Notes under the pieces: model-generated
The model's input: only the letters and a program-made list of their open reading frames with translations
What the model was told of the DNA's origin: nothing
Database searches by the model: none
NCBI GenBank assembly: GCA_038503075.1
Contig: JBCAML010000011.1
Span: 248,001-312,000, forward strand
Direction: 5' to 3'
Source of the DNA: Gyromitra esculenta
Taxonomy: Eukaryota; Ascomycota; Pezizomycetes; Pezizales; Discinaceae
DNA length: 64,000 nucleotides
In this document: in pieces, positions 63,019 through 64,000 of the stretch
Layout: every line of letters starts with the position of its first letter
Numbering within the stretch: position 1 is the first letter of the stretch
Translations under genes and position numbers: made by a program

Positions 63019-64000
63019 GGCTTCTGTTCACGATATATTCCCACAGTGAATATTTAGATAGCCACTGGAGAGAAACAATTGAATTCTCCAGACGAAGATG
63101 GAGAAGACGAACATATACCCCGAATTCCCAGAGTCTCACAATTCAGGCCGGCAAACGTCGGCTAGTCGCGCATATGTAACGTCATGCATGATTTATCGCG
63201 GGGAAGCGTTAACAGGGGTAATAGTTCCATGAGGACCTGCATATCTACTTTTGCTCTATTTATATACGTAGAGTACCTAAAGCCGTTCCTGAAAACGGTA
63301 ACAATTCTGGTGGAAGAGATAGAAACGTTGTCACATCTGGCTCAGCAGCAAGCCATGAGGTATGGAGTACGAGGCCCAATGAGATCGCACGTAGGTCGCT
63401 TCCTGTTGCACAGAAACTCACCAAGTACCAAAGGGTGGTTCCCCCCACAGAAAGCTGAAGTACAGGCACAATCTATATACTAGGGCCCTGAGCTTTTACT
63501 GATAGAGCGGTGAACACTAAGAGGGGGGGAACAACGTTGGCTGAGCGCTTGGTTTTGTTAATCGTGACAGGTAGGGGAAGACTATAAGTTACATGTATTG
63601 TATCAAGGGTCTTCAAATTGCGTACTCGATACCCATACAGTAGATAGTGATAGAAATATTTATTTACCTTCTTTCCAAGATATACTATGTCACAAATGCG
63701 AGAGGTTTAACTCGTACGATTGGTCAGCTAGTCACCAAAGAGGGAATTTGCAGTGGAAATGATTTCCCCTCCCTTTTGGGTGCAAGACTAACCGTGCGCA
63801 GCAAGGGGTAGTGCGGCCTAACCACAACTAAACTTCGGATCAGCCCCTCCATTCCAGCAACTTTTAACCCCACCACAACCCAGACCACAACTCAGATCCC
63901 ACCCCACTTCATTCCATCCCACCTCATTCCACCCCAACCAGCAATGGGCCCCACAGGGCCCCACGCAGGAGAACTACGACTCTGGTTGGTGCAGAGACTT
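63019..64000. other. Spacer with a CCACC/CATTCCA-rich end
   Basis: No gene supported. The last 150 bases are a C-rich low-complexity stretch (CCCACC, CATTCCA units), possibly a pyrimidine-rich promoter of a gene outside the window. Confidence 0.5.

Noticed and set aside
1..64000. tRNA and rRNA genes
   Set aside because: I looked for cloverleaf landmarks (GTTCRANNC with paired arms) and rRNA-like conserved stretches and saw none convincing; tRNAscan-SE would settle it.

Overview
This window looks like nuclear DNA of a filamentous ascomycete (Pezizomycotina). Spliced genes carry short introns (47-136 bp, mostly GT-AG, several with a CTAAC-type branch point). Gene families are fungal: a SesB-type/NB-ARC NLR, an F-box/ankyrin protein, a FAXC-like GST-fold protein and a Nup37-like WD40 protein. 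The first 13.6 kb is a nest of retroelements and small DNA transposons. Long gene-poor spacers plus such a nest recall Pezizomycetes (morel/truffle-type genomes), but I cannot fix the genus from sequence alone.

Layout. 1-13.6 kb is a transposon nest. A Tad1/I-type LINE on the minus strand was hit repeatedly by one Ty3/gypsy chromovirus family. The hits are a partial plus-strand copy with its 3' LTR, solo LTRs, and one full-length minus-strand element (4690-10491, TSD CCACG) with intact gag and pol. Most LTR insertions have exact 5-bp target duplications, which define unusual LTR ends (TTTCATGG...TGAGA). Next come three TA-flanked MITEs lying end to end, one of them split by a solo LTR, and a 593-bp TIR element packed with AAAGTC motifs. 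From 15.4 to 28.5 kb there are a Nup37-like gene, orphan genes, a DUF1115-like fragment and a convergent pair of paralogs of unknown function. From 27.8 to 39.4 kb there are a mitochondrial PPR-like gene, a divergently transcribed nuclear protein gene, a mitochondrial LEA-like gene preceded by two CRE octamers, and a mitochondrial enoyl-CoA hydratase. From 40.3 to 58.5 kb there are an eight-exon NLR gene, a conserved fungal protein, a FAXC-like protein, an F-box/ankyrin protein, a small membrane protein, an RBR-like protein and a tiny secreted six-cysteine peptide in two exons. 61.3-63.0 kb holds a mitochondrial succinyl-CoA:3-ketoacid CoA-transferase.

How they fit together. The CoA-transferase and the enoyl-CoA hydratase both point to mitochondrial ketone-body/branched-chain acyl-CoA metabolism but are 22 kb apart and not a cluster. 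The NLR and the secreted peptide are accessory, conflict-type genes in transposon-rich surroundings. The most interesting signals are in the retroelement. Gag ends on a perfectly phased T TTA AAC slippery heptamer beside the stop, followed by an 8-bp perfect stem, which gives a -1 frameshift into pol. The LTRs of divergent copies keep three stem-loops by compensatory base changes, one with a nearly invariant GGATA loop. A 9-nt complementarity suggests Tf1-like self-priming.

Exon models were built by eye from reading frame, splice signals and family motifs. No database search was run. I saw no rRNA or CRISPR array and no convincing tRNA.
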